A stretch of DNA of 64,000 nucleotides from Atrichornis clamosus (lineage: Eukaryota > Chordata > Aves > Passeriformes > Menuridae), in contig WBMZ01000363.1 in assembly GCA_013400975.1 (NCBI GenBank), positions 1 to 64,000 of the forward strand, written 5' to 3'. Both the position numbers and the translations under genes were made by a program. The first letter of the stretch is position 1, and every line of letters starts with the position of its first letter. Of this stretch, positions 37,519 through 49,215 are shown one piece after another. The notes beneath the pieces were generated by a model that had not been told where the DNA came from, ran no database searches, and worked only from the letters and a program-made list of their open reading frames with translations.

Positions 37519-40500
37519 ACATGCAGGATTCCTTATTCTGTGACTTGTAGATAAATCTCTGCTGGGTTTTCCACACAAGCCTCAGACATTTGGGGACCAC
37601 CCAGCAGAGGCCAGACAGCAGGGACAGTCCCCTCCGGGAAGGTGGCCCAGGGAGGAGGACGGGCACCCTTCCCCAGGAGGCCGGAGCTCTGCCTGCCGTA
37701 GTGTCTGATTTCAGCACATCAGAGCCACACGTTACCCATCACATCGTCTGCCTCTGCAGACTCATCCCCAGGCTGCAGGAAGGGACTTATCCCTCAGAAT
37801 TAATGTGGCAGAGAATGTAAAATGCTTTAAATTCGGTCTCTTACATCAGCAATGCTCAGATCCTCCCTGGGATGGGATCCTTCCATCACTTAGAGTACCA
37901 GACCTGAAGCTGGCAGCATCGCACCCCCGGTTATGCTGCTTGGGAAGTCGTTGTTGCCTGTGGAGATGGCTTCAGCTCAGGTTATTTTCCTCATTTCATT
38001 CCTGGAATAATGTGGGATTCAGCCTTCGGAGTCAAAGGACTCTTCTTCAGCCTCAGTTTTAATAGAAAAGCACTAATTTTGGACTGTGAGTTGCTGTAAA
38101 ATGCAGCCACTTCCAGCTCATTCGGGTCAGACTGGCCAAAGACTCCTGGAGATGCTCTGCCAGCTGTGATTTCTTTGGGTTGGATCTCCTGATTTTGGAA
38201 GGGGAGAGTTGCACAGGCTGAGCGACCCGAAGCAGAGAGCAAAGCTTTGCTTCAGGTGGTGTTCACAGTCAGACCCAAACGTGACAGTGCCTCCCAGCAG
38301 TGTCCTGGCCAGCCTGAAGGTCACGCTGACCTTAATCTGCTCTTGTGGATGCACCTGATTTGGGAAATGCCAGCTTTGTGGCTATGGATGGTGTCAGATC
38401 TAAAGGGGTGAGTGGCAACTTCATCATAAAAGTCAGAAAAACATAGTTTTGCAAAGAAAAGAAAATGTGAGAACAACTTATAACCTGTGTTCTTGTTTAT
38501 ATCTGGTTCCTTTTCTAAATTCAGATTTTACTTCTTTACCGTCATTAAAACGGATTCAGTCAAGCTGCTAACATAAATAGCCTGAATGACAATTCTTTGA
38601 ATTCAACCTATATTTGTCTGGCATAAGTCATATTTATCTAGCCTAAGTCAGTGTCAAATAAACAAACACAGCCTGGCTTGTATGAAGCCAGATGTGAAAA
38701 ATAGGATAAAAAAGTAAGTTTTAGTATTACAGATTAGGCAGTGGAAAGCAGACATTATTATTGGGAAAGGAGGTCTTTGGGGGTCAGTCTGACACAGCTG
38801 ACAACAGAAATACTTTTTTGGATTTTGCTCATAAGCTATTGGCTAGATAAAGGAATTAGTGTTATAGTTCCACAGAGAGACAGCACCTGGTGCATTGTTT
38901 TATGTGAATTCCTGGGAAAGAATTACTGAGCTGGGAGATCAGGGGGAAAGGGGAAAAAAAGCAAATATGAGAAGGCAATGAGATGATTTAGAAATCTGCT
39001 GGCTGGGCATGGTTCTCTGGCAGGGCAATGTGCACACACTCTCACCCCCCACCCCAATTCCTGTTGTCCTCATCAGTGATGCCCATTTTCATTCCCTTCC
39101 CCACTTACTTTATATCTGTTCCTGGAAAAGATAAGGTTTTGATGAGATGGATTTTTGTCCTGCTCCTGAAGAGCCGTGTAATCCAGTTCAAAGCAGTTCA
39201 TCATCTTAGCAGACAAGATGTATTTTCCTCTATCCAACCTCTTTTATATCATAACCTATCGAATGAGTTTTGCTCTCTCCTGCTCCTTCCGAGACCCAGC
39301 AGATGCAATTGTGGGGTGGCAGAGGGCACAGCTGGGCACAGCTGGGCATCCCCAGCAGAGGGACCAGGAGCTGATGGCATGAGCACGTGCCCTTAGCAAC
39401 CTACCAACATGTGCAGTGATTCTTGCTGCTTCCCAAGCATTTCCACTTTTTTACCTGCCTTCCCTGGCCTTGCATTTATATTCTATCCCTTCTCTTGCCA
39501 TCCAGACTTAATGACCAAATAATATTCACACGCCATGCAAAAAGGAAAATCCTTGGAGAGTAACACCTAATTTCCAACAAATGCTTCTTTAATCTCCCTT
39601 GGGCTTACTTATCTTTGGAGCGAAGCACCATTTCCAGAGTGTGATTTCCCATCACAGCGAAGCAGTGTTCCTCGTCCTGCTGGTTCAGACACATCCTCAT
39701 TTCTACAAACCCTTGCACAGACATTCGGGTCAGGTGTGTATTCTCAGCACAACCCTGGGCAATTATCCCACAATTCCCGGTGGAACAGCAACGCTCTGAC
39801 TGCTCTGATCAACTTTCCACCCCTGGAGCTGTGAGGTATTTTGCAGCTTTAGCTAAGCCTTAAATGAAAAGTGATGGGAGGTTTTTTACATGCAAATGCA
39901 CATTACTCAATTTAGCAACAGTTTTTTCTGTCTTGACAAGGGATGTTATGTTATACAGCTCTAAAGTATTTTGTGGCTGTAACTGTGATTTTACTGACAG
40001 GTAAAATAATGGGGAAGGGGGGGGGTTGTGTTCTTAAAAAAAACCAACCACCTTCCACTTGACCAGGTTGCACAAAGCCCCATCTTGAGCACTGCCAGAT
40101 TTGGGGCATCCACAACTTGCTGCAGAAATCTATGTGCAGTTCAGGCCTTAAGGCTTGCAAATAATTTTTAGAACCTCAAGTGAAAATCCATGTTAAAATG
40201 TGAAATATTAACCTTGCCAGACAACATTTTACTCTTCGTCTAATGAATCACATCAGTAAACAAGTCTCTCCTGGATTCAAGATGAAATGCCTGGGAAAAA
40301 TAAGATTATTAATTTGCTATTCCTGTGCTCTTCAGCATAAGGTAGTCTACATTGTGTTTGGATTTATGCCCACTCCACTTGCTCCGGGTGGGCAGTGATA
40401 AGATTTGAAAGGAGATACCTAATTAAAGCTAAAATTAGACCACAGATATATTTGCCAAACGACCAAAAAATAATGCAGCTTTTTGTAGAGAAAAGCATGA

Positions 40501-41072
40501 TTTCGCAATGCAACCTAGGATGGTCTCAGATTTAAACAGACAGAACGCTGTTCTTTTCCTGTCCAAAATCTCCCTGTCCACACGAGTACTTCTTCCTGAT
40601 TTGTCATTCTCTACCGTGAATCTTCTCCGAAAATCAGGCACCACCCTCCTGATGTCACCCAGCGAGATAAAATCTGTGTTCCAGGCACTTCGGAAGGAGC
40701 CGGGAAAGCACACTTTTCACCCATTTCACCCATTTCACAGCTCAGCAACCACCCCTGGCCCGAGCCACGCCGGGAAATGCCGTGCATGTGAATGGAACCC
40801 AGTGCCTCAAAAGATGAGCAGGAGCATTTAAGAAACACTGCGTTTCAGAAATACCCTGCCCATCTCACTGTGAAAGGATGAGTTTCTTCAGAGCTCTCCA
40901 GGGTTTCAGAAGTAACTTTGATTTTTTAAAAAGTTACCTGTTTATTAAAGCCTATGTATAGCAGATTCATCATGTCTGATGTCCTGAGACTGAGGCTTGC
41001 TCTTATGATCCCACCTTCTGCTCAGCCCAGGGCACTTCTCTTTGTCTCTGGTCTGCCCTGACATGCTCAGCA
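37519..41072. other. Intergenic, nothing recognised
   Basis: No coding exon or RNA gene found. A long G run sits at about 40013-40026, and a small direct repeat (CCATTTCA twice) at about 40722-40738. The 40,440-40,700 segment is complex, noncoding and free of repeats. Confidence 0.45.
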
Positions 41073-41638
41073 TCACAGACCCATGGAATGGTTTGGGTTG
41101 GGAGGGACCTTAAAGATCAGTCAGTTCCACCCCCCCTGCCATGGGCAAGGACAACTTCTCCTATCCCAGCTTGCTCCAAGCCCCATCCACCCTGGCCTTG
41201 GACACTTCCAGGGCTGGGGCAGCCACAGCTTCTCTGGGCAACCTGTGCCCGGGCCTCACCACCCTCACAGTAAAGAATTTCTCCCTAATATCCAACCTAA
41301 ACCTGCCCTCTGTCAGTCTGAAGCCTTTCCCCCTTGTTCTGTAACTCCATGCCTTGTCAAAACTCCCTCTCCAGCCTCTTGTGGCCCCTGTAGGCACTGG
41401 AAGTTGCTGGAAGGTCTTCCCAGAGCCTTCTCCTCTCCAGGCTGAACACCCCCAGCTCTCCCAGCCTGTCTCCAGCACAGAGGTGCTCCAGCCCTCTGAG
41501 CATCTTCATGGGCTCCTCTGGACTTGTTCCAACAGGTCCCTGTTCCTGCTGATGTTGGAGGTCCCAGAGCTGGACCCAGCATTGCAAGTGGGGTCTCAAG
41601 ACCTGGTGCAGCCTCAGGACAGAGAGAAAGAGGTGCTG
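41073..41638 (-). mobile_element. CR1 3' fragment, antisense, longest copy in the window
   Basis: About 570 bases are the reverse complement of CR1. It starts with CCATGGAATGGTTTGGGTTG and GGAGGGACCTTAAAGATC (the CR1 3' end), then runs through CTGCCATGGGCAAGGACA, GGACACTTCCAGGGCTGGGG, CAGCCACAGCTTCTCTGGGC, and deeper sequence CCAGCCTCTTGTGGCCCCTG to GGACCCAGCATTGCAAGTGG. It is 5'-truncated. The overlapping open frames are remnants or chance and not host genes. Confidence 0.96.
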
Positions 41639-44600
41639 TAATAAATACCCAGAAGGACATGGTCTTTCAGTGAGGTTTGTGAGGAAGTAAAATTAATTTC
41701 CTGTGCACGCTGCTGAGGATGCCCAGGATGTCTCACCGTGGTGTACCAGAACTCCTCCTCCCCAGCACTTGGTCCAGGGCAGGGTTTTCAGGCACCAGCC
41801 TCACTCCTGCACAGGAGGTGACTACGAAGATGTACGCCAGAGAGGGATCCACTTTTTGCTTTAAAACAGGAGGCCCAAGTGATGGTTTCACAGCCCTTAA
41901 AATAAAGGCTTTGTTTCTTCATCTCTTCTGGGCTGTACAAAGAGTGCCGCCCTAGGACGGGGATTGGCACCCAAGGCACTGGATTGTCTTTTGGTGATTT
42001 GTCTTCTGCAATGTTTGCAGCACACAAAAATCCCAGATGTCCACTGAAATCTTCCTCCCATCTTCTCCCAGTTACTCACCCTAATCCTTGCCAGTCTGTA
42101 ATCAAGCCAAGCAGCCTTGTGAGACACTAATGTGTTCTGTGATTGTAGTTTGCTTGCCAGCATTTATGACATTTGGAAAGACAGTGGTGAGTCATGCAAG
42201 ACAAATGGTTAGTGCTATTATTTTATGTATGTATATAATTAGCTTTTGCAGCACAAGGGAAAACAGCCCCTGTCCAGCTTGTCAGGAGAACAATAAAAAG
42301 GGAAAAGAAAATTTTCTTCGGCAACTTTTTTTAGCCTGACAAGTGGTTTCGATGATAAGTTTCCATTTTCTTTCCTCAGAGCAATACAATAATTTCAGCA
42401 CTGTTGCTAGAAATACGTAACAGAGCCAAGAAACAGAATTGTTGGAAGCAATTAAAATATGGCAGCTATTCAAATAGATACCATGTCCTGATACAGTCTG
42501 TAGGATATACTGGCTTTTATCCTCCAGTGGTTTTGTCTGTGGGTGTTTAGTGCTCTCCTCCCTCTCAAGACACTGCTTTGTGTATCACTGGTGTCTTTCC
42601 TTCCAAGATCAATGAAAGCCTTTGCAACTTCCCTTGGTGGTCTCTGCAACAGGCCTCTGGTGTCAGAGGTCTCAGTGAGAAACTCAGCGAGATTTCTGGC
42701 TAGATTTATAATTTTCTCCATCCCTCACACCCAACATGGTCTAAAAGGTAGCACACAGAAGCAGGGTTTTTGTCTCAGACCATGACATTGAATCATTGCG
42801 CAGCTTTTGGCAGGCAATGAAGGCTTAAAAAACGTTCACTCATTTCTGATGACTCCGTCTGAGCACCTTCATACCTCTTGGGCTTGAATTTTCTGATGGT
42901 CTTTGAGAACTCAAAGCACACACACAAAGCTCAGTTATACACCCCTGCTGCAAACCCAGCCCAGTGCGGATGCTTAGGAATGGGGGTGCCCATAATTAGA
43001 GAGCCCTTTGGGGAATGTTACTCATGGGGGTTCAGTTTGTTCCTTATTAACACGAGGGTAAAAATACCAAGGTTCCTGCTTGGCAATGGGCTTCTGTTTG
43101 CAAAACACGGCGATGCTCAGGTGAAAGTGCCGTGGTGCAAACACGGGCAAGGAGCGTGCCCATGATGAAACCCTGACCAGCTGATAGCTGGGACGTGCCC
43201 TGTGCAGGCAAAAACATTTTGCTTAGAAGTACAATCACATTTCTGGGGAGATCTCCCACACAAATAAAAGTCATCTGCCCAACAGCTACAGAGAGATAAA
43301 CAAGCCTCTTCAGAGCTGCGAGCAAGCAATTTCATGAGAATACGCAGCAGATGTGTGCACGCTCCAGCGCAAGCTGTCCAAATATACCAGGGCATCTCCT
43401 GATGTCTAACAGCTGGTCCTACTGTAAAAATCATTCTTGCTTTCAAGCAAACTCAGAGATAGCTTCCTGCCAGCCTTAGATACCCCTACATGAATTACAG
43501 GATATCTCTCTGTTGGATTATCAGCCAGTGCGAGAGGATGGTGATCTGGCAGCATCCAATCTGTTATCCCTCTGTGGGATGAAATGCCCAAGGTCCGTCC
43601 AAGGAGTGATGAAGATTCAGCTGGAGCTGCTCAGTCCTGTGTGGAGTGGTGCCAGAATGTGGCTGAAGTGAAGCCATGACGAACAATTCAAACATTCGGG
43701 AGCACTCAGGAGCTGTCACCATTGCAAGTCACAAGGGAGAGCTCTTCCATTTCTTTGTCTGAACAGGCCCTTACAGCTTATGAGCCTCAAAGTCTTCTCT
43801 AGCTCAGGAGAAAATCCATAATAGAGCAGATTTTGGGTGCAAAACATATTAACTAACTCAATTTAGTACCTACAGCCCTGCAGTTGAGGGGTCGTCAGCA
43901 GAGTTATGGGGGAGTGGCTACAGGTCCTTCTGGCAAACACACGTGGCTTGTTTGTACCAATGAGAAACTCATGTACAATGACAGAAAAAAGTATTTTGAA
44001 ACTCCCATTCATCATCAAGCATCTTCAAATGAGCCACAGACTGATCCTCAGCAGTGCCCTGCAGACCAGCCCTCTGCATCACCCTGACCTCAGCCACAGC
44101 TGGCCAGTCCTGCTCTGTGTCAGGGATTACATCTGCATCCTGAACTCCAGCAAAGACTGGGCTGAACCCACACTTGGATGGGAGATGCCTACAGCATTTT
44201 AGAGTTTGGGTTTTGAAGATTTAAAGTATGATTGCTCTTCTTCCTCTCCAAGTGGGATTGATCCAGTGACCCAAAATTGCCCCTAAGACCAAAACCATTG
44301 AGCATATCCATTAAAAATTCCTGATATTTACAAAGCCCAGCTCTCTTGAACAAATTTAAATTTTGAGGATGGTTTTTCTTTTCTTCTGTCTATAATTCCA
44401 TAGCTGTAGACCCATCTTACTGGCTTGAATTAATGCATGCTATGATCATAAATGCCTGATAAACTCTATCTCAGGCTCCAGTAATTCCCATGGATTTCAT
44501 TAAGAATGTTTTGTGTGTTTCTAGTTCCCTTGAAAATTGGGAGGATCCTAATTTTTCAGCAGAGTGGCAGAGGCTGCAGTTCAGCTGAGGCACACACAGA

Positions 44601-46494
44601 GACATTTGCAGGGTTAAAAGTGTATCCACAGAAACATTGCTGGAAGGCAAGTGTGGAAGGCAGTGGGAATATCTGCACTATTTATGTCCAGAATATAAAT
44701 TACATACAGTCAAGGCTGAAAAAATTAGGAATGTATATCCCCTACATATCCACTGGAGAGAAGTGAGACCACTTTTGGGTCTGAGGGGCAAGTGGAAGCA
44801 GCACAGAACAGCTGAGCTCAGTGCCTGCCACCGGCAGCAGGAGCAATCCCTCCTCTTAGGAGTGAATATGTCAAAGCAGGAAGATTAGAAATCCCACCTG
44901 GAAACGAAAATATAAATATACGGGGTCTGCTGAAGGAAAACAGAAAGAGCAATTGTCAGGTAGAATTCATCAAGAACAGGGAATGCCTCGGACACTACAG
45001 CACGTAAGTTACTGGAAAAGCACAGTCGGGGAGCACAGCGGGTGCCGAGTGTCGGAGGAAGGGCATCGCCGGGCCGGTGACCGAAGCAGTGGCACCGGGA
45101 TCGAGGGCAGCAAGCCCCGGCAGCCCGGCAGGGAGCACAGCCCGCAGGCGCTGCCTCTGAGCCGCGGGGCTGCCACAACAGGGCTTAGCAAGCACCTCCA
45201 GAGGCTTCTGCTCACAAACCCTCTCAATCAGCAGGGTTAGCAAAGAGGCGTTTGACAGCCGAGGCAACAGTCTGGGCAGTTTCACACCTGGGTAAATCAA
45301 GACAGACGGGGAAAGCAAATGCTCGTTTCGTCCCTCTGCTTCTCATTCCGCTGCCCTAGGAAGGGGCTGGACAAGAGGCAGTGCTATCAGGACAGGCTCC
45401 CTCTCAAGAGGCAAAGCAAGAGAAAACACCGAAACAAACCTGCCACTCCTGAGGGCCTATTGACCCATTGTCGTGCGATGTACAGCCCTTTTTTATCCAT
45501 TATTGTCTGTGCATTTGGTAAATCTCCGTGTGTGGTGGGATTATCACCTGCCGTGGCAGCATCCCCACTGCTGACCCGTGAGGTCTAAAACCCACCAAGG
45601 GAAGTGTTCCCTTGTATCCTTCCACTTGGCAGCACAGCACATTGGTCTGAGCTCCTTCCCTCCTTCCCAGGGGTTTTAACAGGGCTTTCCAAGTGGGTAC
45701 CAAGTGTAAATGAAATCTCAGACCACTCCTGAGTATTCCACCCCCTGTGCCATCTTGTTTGCCAATTTAAGGAGCTGTACGTCAGTGTCTGCATAAATAG
45801 CTCTAGTACTTCTCAAAATTTCTGAGATCAAGCTGCTTTTAATATGCAAAAGGTTCTGAAATGTACTTTTCCAATTATTCTCCTTGTTGTAAAGACCAGA
45901 AAGTCAAATAAATTCTGTTTTCCTTCATGCCTCCCTTTCCAGATAGCATTGAATGTAAAGTAAAACCAGAACCCCAGCAACCCATGAGATGACATCCTAG
46001 GAATTTGTGCTTGACAATATCCTTGAATTCCCAGTAAATCCTAAATCGTGTCATGGTTTTTTGATGGTTTGTGACAAGCTGACGGGTGAATTGATCACAG
46101 GTGACATTAATATGAGTGGCTGACACAGCATCTGCAGCACTCTATCCAGACCACTTCTTCTGGCTGTTATCTATCTCCTTTGTCATTTCTTTTGAGGTTG
46201 GTGCTTTTGAAGAGCTGCAGGCCTTTACTGTTATTCCCTACTCCATAAAAACTCAATTACTGGAGTCTGACAGCCTGCCTGGAACACAGGAGGACAAAGA
46301 AGGGCCCAGCAAAAAGAAAGGCAGGACCCAGCTGTGCGACCCTCTGGTACCACACAGAGTGGCAGAGCCCCCTCTCACCCCCAGGAATGGGCAATTAATG
46401 CTAATTAGGGAAAGAAGCAGCTTCTTTTGGGCTTTTTGGATTGTTTTTACACTATGAATTCAAGGGAAATAGAGGAGGAGAAAAAGGGGGGTTT
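41639..46494. other. Intergenic, with a small CpG-rich patch near 45.1 kb
   Basis: No protein-coding exon is supported. The only notable element is the CpG-rich patch at 44,980-45,190, listed separately. Confidence 0.45.
44980..45190. promoter_or_regulatory. Small CpG-rich patch with an adjacent GTAAGT
   Basis: About 200 bases have locally high CpG density (for example GAAGGGCATCGCCGGGCCGG). A consensus-like donor (CAC before GTAAGT) lies at 45,003 on the + strand. It could be a minor promoter or the first exon of a noncoding transcript, or a chance GC-rich patch. Confidence 0.25.
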
Positions 46495-46686
46495 GGCAAG
46501 GCCAAGTGCTGGTGCTGAAGCTGGGTGGGTGCAACCCCCAAATCAATCCAGGCTGGGGGATGAACAGACTGAGAGCAGCTCTGCCCAGAAGGATTTGAGG
46601 GCCCCTGTCCTTGGCAGGGGGATTGGAACTAGATGACCTTGAAATGTCCCTTCCAACCCAAACCATTCTGTGATTCTCTGTCTATG
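46495..46686 (+). mobile_element. CR1 3' fragment, sense
   Basis: A copy with a GGCCAAGTGCTGGTGCTGAA-like segment, CAATCCAGGCTGGGGGATGA, AGCTCTGCCCAGAAGGA, and the terminus CCCTTCCAACCCAAACCATT followed by CTGTGATTCTCTGTCTATG. Confidence 0.93.
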
Positions 46687-46715
46687 AAAAAGTGTCCTTT
46701 AGGAAGGTTCTGCAC

Positions 46716-46733
46716 AAAAAAAAAAAAAAAAAA
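46716..46733 (+). repeat. Poly(A) run
   Basis: About 18 consecutive A residues, 30 bases after the CR1 end. CR1 elements do not end in poly(A), so this is probably an unrelated homopolymer and not an integration tail. Confidence 0.8.
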
Positions 46734-47164
46734 GGATAAACTAGCCATTATTTAAAATGTCAAGGATCTTCTTGTTTCTGATTTTTTATACACATACTTT
46801 ACTTTTAGGCTGGTGAACCTTTCCTTCAGGTTTGAAAATTGTTCTTATCAGAATTATTTATCAGATTTCTTATTAGAAATAAAATATTTTGCTCAAATTT
46901 CAGGTTTTATAATTTTTTAATGAAATATAAATTACAGGATAACTTTAAACACAGTAAATTTAAAGTATTTTACACTTTAGTTGCCAAAGCTAATTTTTTC
47001 AGAAACACATGGATGTTTATGTTCACTAAAGTAATGGAATAAATCTAAATTCACAAAATACTCTGATCCACACATTACTTATTTCTCCAACTTTATAGAA
47101 AATATTTTATTCTAATTAAAGGAAAATACAGAGATGAAGTTGTGTTTGGGTGTCATAGAAATTC

Positions 47165-47262
47165 TCTCTATTTTCCTTCCCTTCCTTCCCTTACTTTCTT
47201 CCTTCCCCCTTCCCTTCCCTTCTTCCCCTGCCTGCCTTCCTGCCTTCCTTTCCTTCTATTCC
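47165..47262 (+). repeat. Polypyrimidine (CCTT)n microsatellite
   Basis: A nearly pure C/T tract of about 95 bases made of CCTT and CCTTC units with interruptions. It lies about 0.6 kb upstream of the gene 2 CpG island. Long homopurine-homopyrimidine tracts can adopt triplex (H-DNA) forms; no direct evidence here. Confidence 0.9.
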
Positions 47263-47799
47263 TGGAGTGGAAATGCATAATTTAAAGTAGATTTTATTGT
47301 GTTCAAAGGGCAATCTGATATTTCTGAAGCAATAAATAAGACACAAAATGATCCAAACATGCTTTTCCATCACAGTTCGATTGTCAATGTCAAAGACAAA
47401 GCTGAAACCTGGGAGGCCAGTGGCCAGCCAACAGCTGGGCTATTCCAGGGAGAGGACAGTAAATCTGGGGTTCTTTATTTTCCACCAACCCTGCTTAAGA
47501 TATTCACTCTCCACACTCACTGAGAAAACTGTCTGGGGTCATTTTTGGTGATGGGTGAAGCCACGGTTCAAAACCTCTGCAAGAGCCTTTGGAAAACAAG
47601 TGGGAAAGGAGAGGGATTTACTGATGGCAGCAAGCCACTGTGAAGAGCTGATGCACCGGAGCGTGATTTGGGGGATCGTTTTAGGACAGGAGCTATGGAC
47701 GAGGGTTACACACGCCCATCCTCGTGTGTGACACTCGCCAAAGCACTCAAAGAACCAGATTTTTGCACCTTTTCTTGTCGAGTTCATTTTCTGCCAGCC

Positions 47800-48720
47800 C
47801 GTCGAGCTGAGTCAGCTCCCCGAGGAGTCCCGGAGGTGCCGGTCATTCCTTCCAACCCGAACCTGCAGCTGGGAAGAGGACTTCTCTCCAGACAGCCAAT
47901 TTAGCCAAGTTTCCACTGGGACACGACTAAAGAACCCGCTGCCCCTTTTCCAAGTGCTCCAAAATCCAACCCCCATCCGAAATCCCGCACCATCCCATCG
48001 CTCCGAGCCCGACCAGCCTCCGCGGCAAGGCAGAGGGGCTGGGCAGCTGGCACCTCACCAACGCTCACGCCACAGGTTCCCCTTCCAGTCGGGGATTTTT
48101 CGGCGTTTTCGTTTAGTTTATGAACAAAACACTCTATTTAGCAACAGGAGAGCCAAACCCACCGAACGCCTCTTATTTTTATTGTTATTCTCAGGCATCA
48201 GGTCGCCGCGTCCCCGCAGCTGCTGGGAGGAGTGGGATGGGCTGGTTTGAAGGCAGGAGAAAAAAGAGCGCCGTTTCCGCGGGGAGCCGCGGTTCCGGGA
48301 GGGAAGGAAGGGCTCCCGCGGGGAGCGGGGCGGAGGAGCGGGCGGTGCGGGCGGTGCGGGGCGGGGGAGCGAGCGGGGCGGCTCCCCCGGCTGCCTCGGT
48401 AAGTGCCGCCGGCGGAATCCCCATCCCCATCCCCGGGCAGGTCCTGAGACCCCTTCCCCGGGCAGGGCTCCCCCCGGGCAGGGCTCCCCGCGGGCAGGGC
48501 TGCCGCTGCTCCCCGCTCCGGGCGGGACCCCCTCTTTTGCAGGCTCCCCCAGGCAGGTCCTGTACCCCCTGCCCTAAGGATACCACCCTCAAACCTTATC
48601 TCCCCCCGGGAAGGGCTCCCGCCGCTTCTTCCCCACCTCCAAGCCAGACCCGCTCCGCGGGCAGGTCTCCAGCCCCTCCCCGGGCTGATTCCTCCCACCC
48701 CTGGCTCACGCAGAGGCAGA
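47800..48720 (+). promoter_or_regulatory. CpG island, probable promoter of gene 2 (GPCR)
   Basis: G+C and CpG rise sharply, peaking at about 48,200-48,550. A consensus donor (GCCTCG then GTAAGT, at 48,398/48,399) follows the densest part. The first coding exon of the receptor at 54,803 begins with an acceptor 17 bases before its start codon, so at least one upstream noncoding exon is required. This island is the only strong candidate in the 6.4 kb before it. No TATA box is evident. The transcription start cannot be fixed from sequence alone. Confidence 0.6.
48200..48398 (+). other. Candidate 5' noncoding exon of gene 2
   Basis: The right border is the GTAAGT donor at 48399. The left border is unknown; 48,200 is a placeholder. 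An ATG at 48237 in a good context (GGGATGG) opens 54 codons that stay open to the donor. If spliced directly to 54803 this would be an upstream reading frame of about 61 codons, ending at TGA 54824-54826. An alternative or extra exon is possible at 49271-49424 (acceptor TGTTTGCAG, donor GTAG before GTGAGG). Confidence 0.4.
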
Positions 48721-48759
48721 TGTGCTTCACAGCATCCTCGGGGTTTTGCCCTACCTGGA

Positions 48760-49215
48760 GCAGGGGGTTTTTTCTACCCTGGGGGTTGGCGCTTTTACCC
48801 CCAAAGGTTTGGCGATCTTCACCCCAGGGGGAGTGGGTTTGGCACCCCAGGGGTTGGTGGTTTTGTACTCAAGGGTTTGGTGCTTTTGCACTCCACGGCT
48901 CGGTGCTTTCGCACCCCAGGGGTAGGGGGTTTTTGCACCCCAGGGGTAGGGGGTTTTTGCACCCCAGGGGTAGGGGGTTTTTGCACCCCAGGGGTAGGGG
49001 GTTTTTGCACCCCAGGGGTAGGGGGTTTTTGCACCCCAGGGGTAGGGGGTTTTTGCACCCCAGGGGTAGGGGTTTTTTGCACCCCAGGGGTAGTGTTTTT
49101 ATACTGACGGGCTTGGTGCTTTTGTACCCCGGGGGTTCAGGTTTTTAGTACCCCGGAGGTTGAGGTTTTTTATACACCGGAGGTTGAGGTTTTCGCCTCC
49201 CCAGGGCTTGGGGTT
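48760..49215 (+). repeat. 24-bp minisatellite with diverged flanks
   Basis: The core (about 48,911-49,093) has seven to eight nearly identical 24-base units, each containing GCACCCCAGGGGTAGGGG followed by a T run. Diverged units of the same type extend to both sides (GTACCCCGGGGGTTCAGG, GTACCCCGGAGGTTGAGG). The period is a multiple of three, so it keeps frames open on both strands and gives artificial repeat proteins such as FCTPGVGG. The core units are almost identical while outer ones are degenerate, the usual pattern of ongoing expansion in the middle. The G runs could allow G-quadruplexes across adjacent units. Confidence 0.93.

Noticed and set aside
41083..41641. Open frames of 95-120 codons on both strands
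   Set aside because: They lie entirely inside the antisense CR1 fragment and are not host genes.
46716..46733. Poly(A) run as the tail of a retroposed gene copy
   Set aside because: No cDNA-like sequence or target-site duplication precedes it; the neighbouring element is CR1, which does not end in poly(A).
48120..49148. 342-codon + strand frame, and the 87-codon - strand frame across the repeats
   Set aside because: The frame is open because the minisatellite period (24) is a multiple of three and the CpG island has few stops. It crosses a consensus donor and encodes only repeat artefacts.
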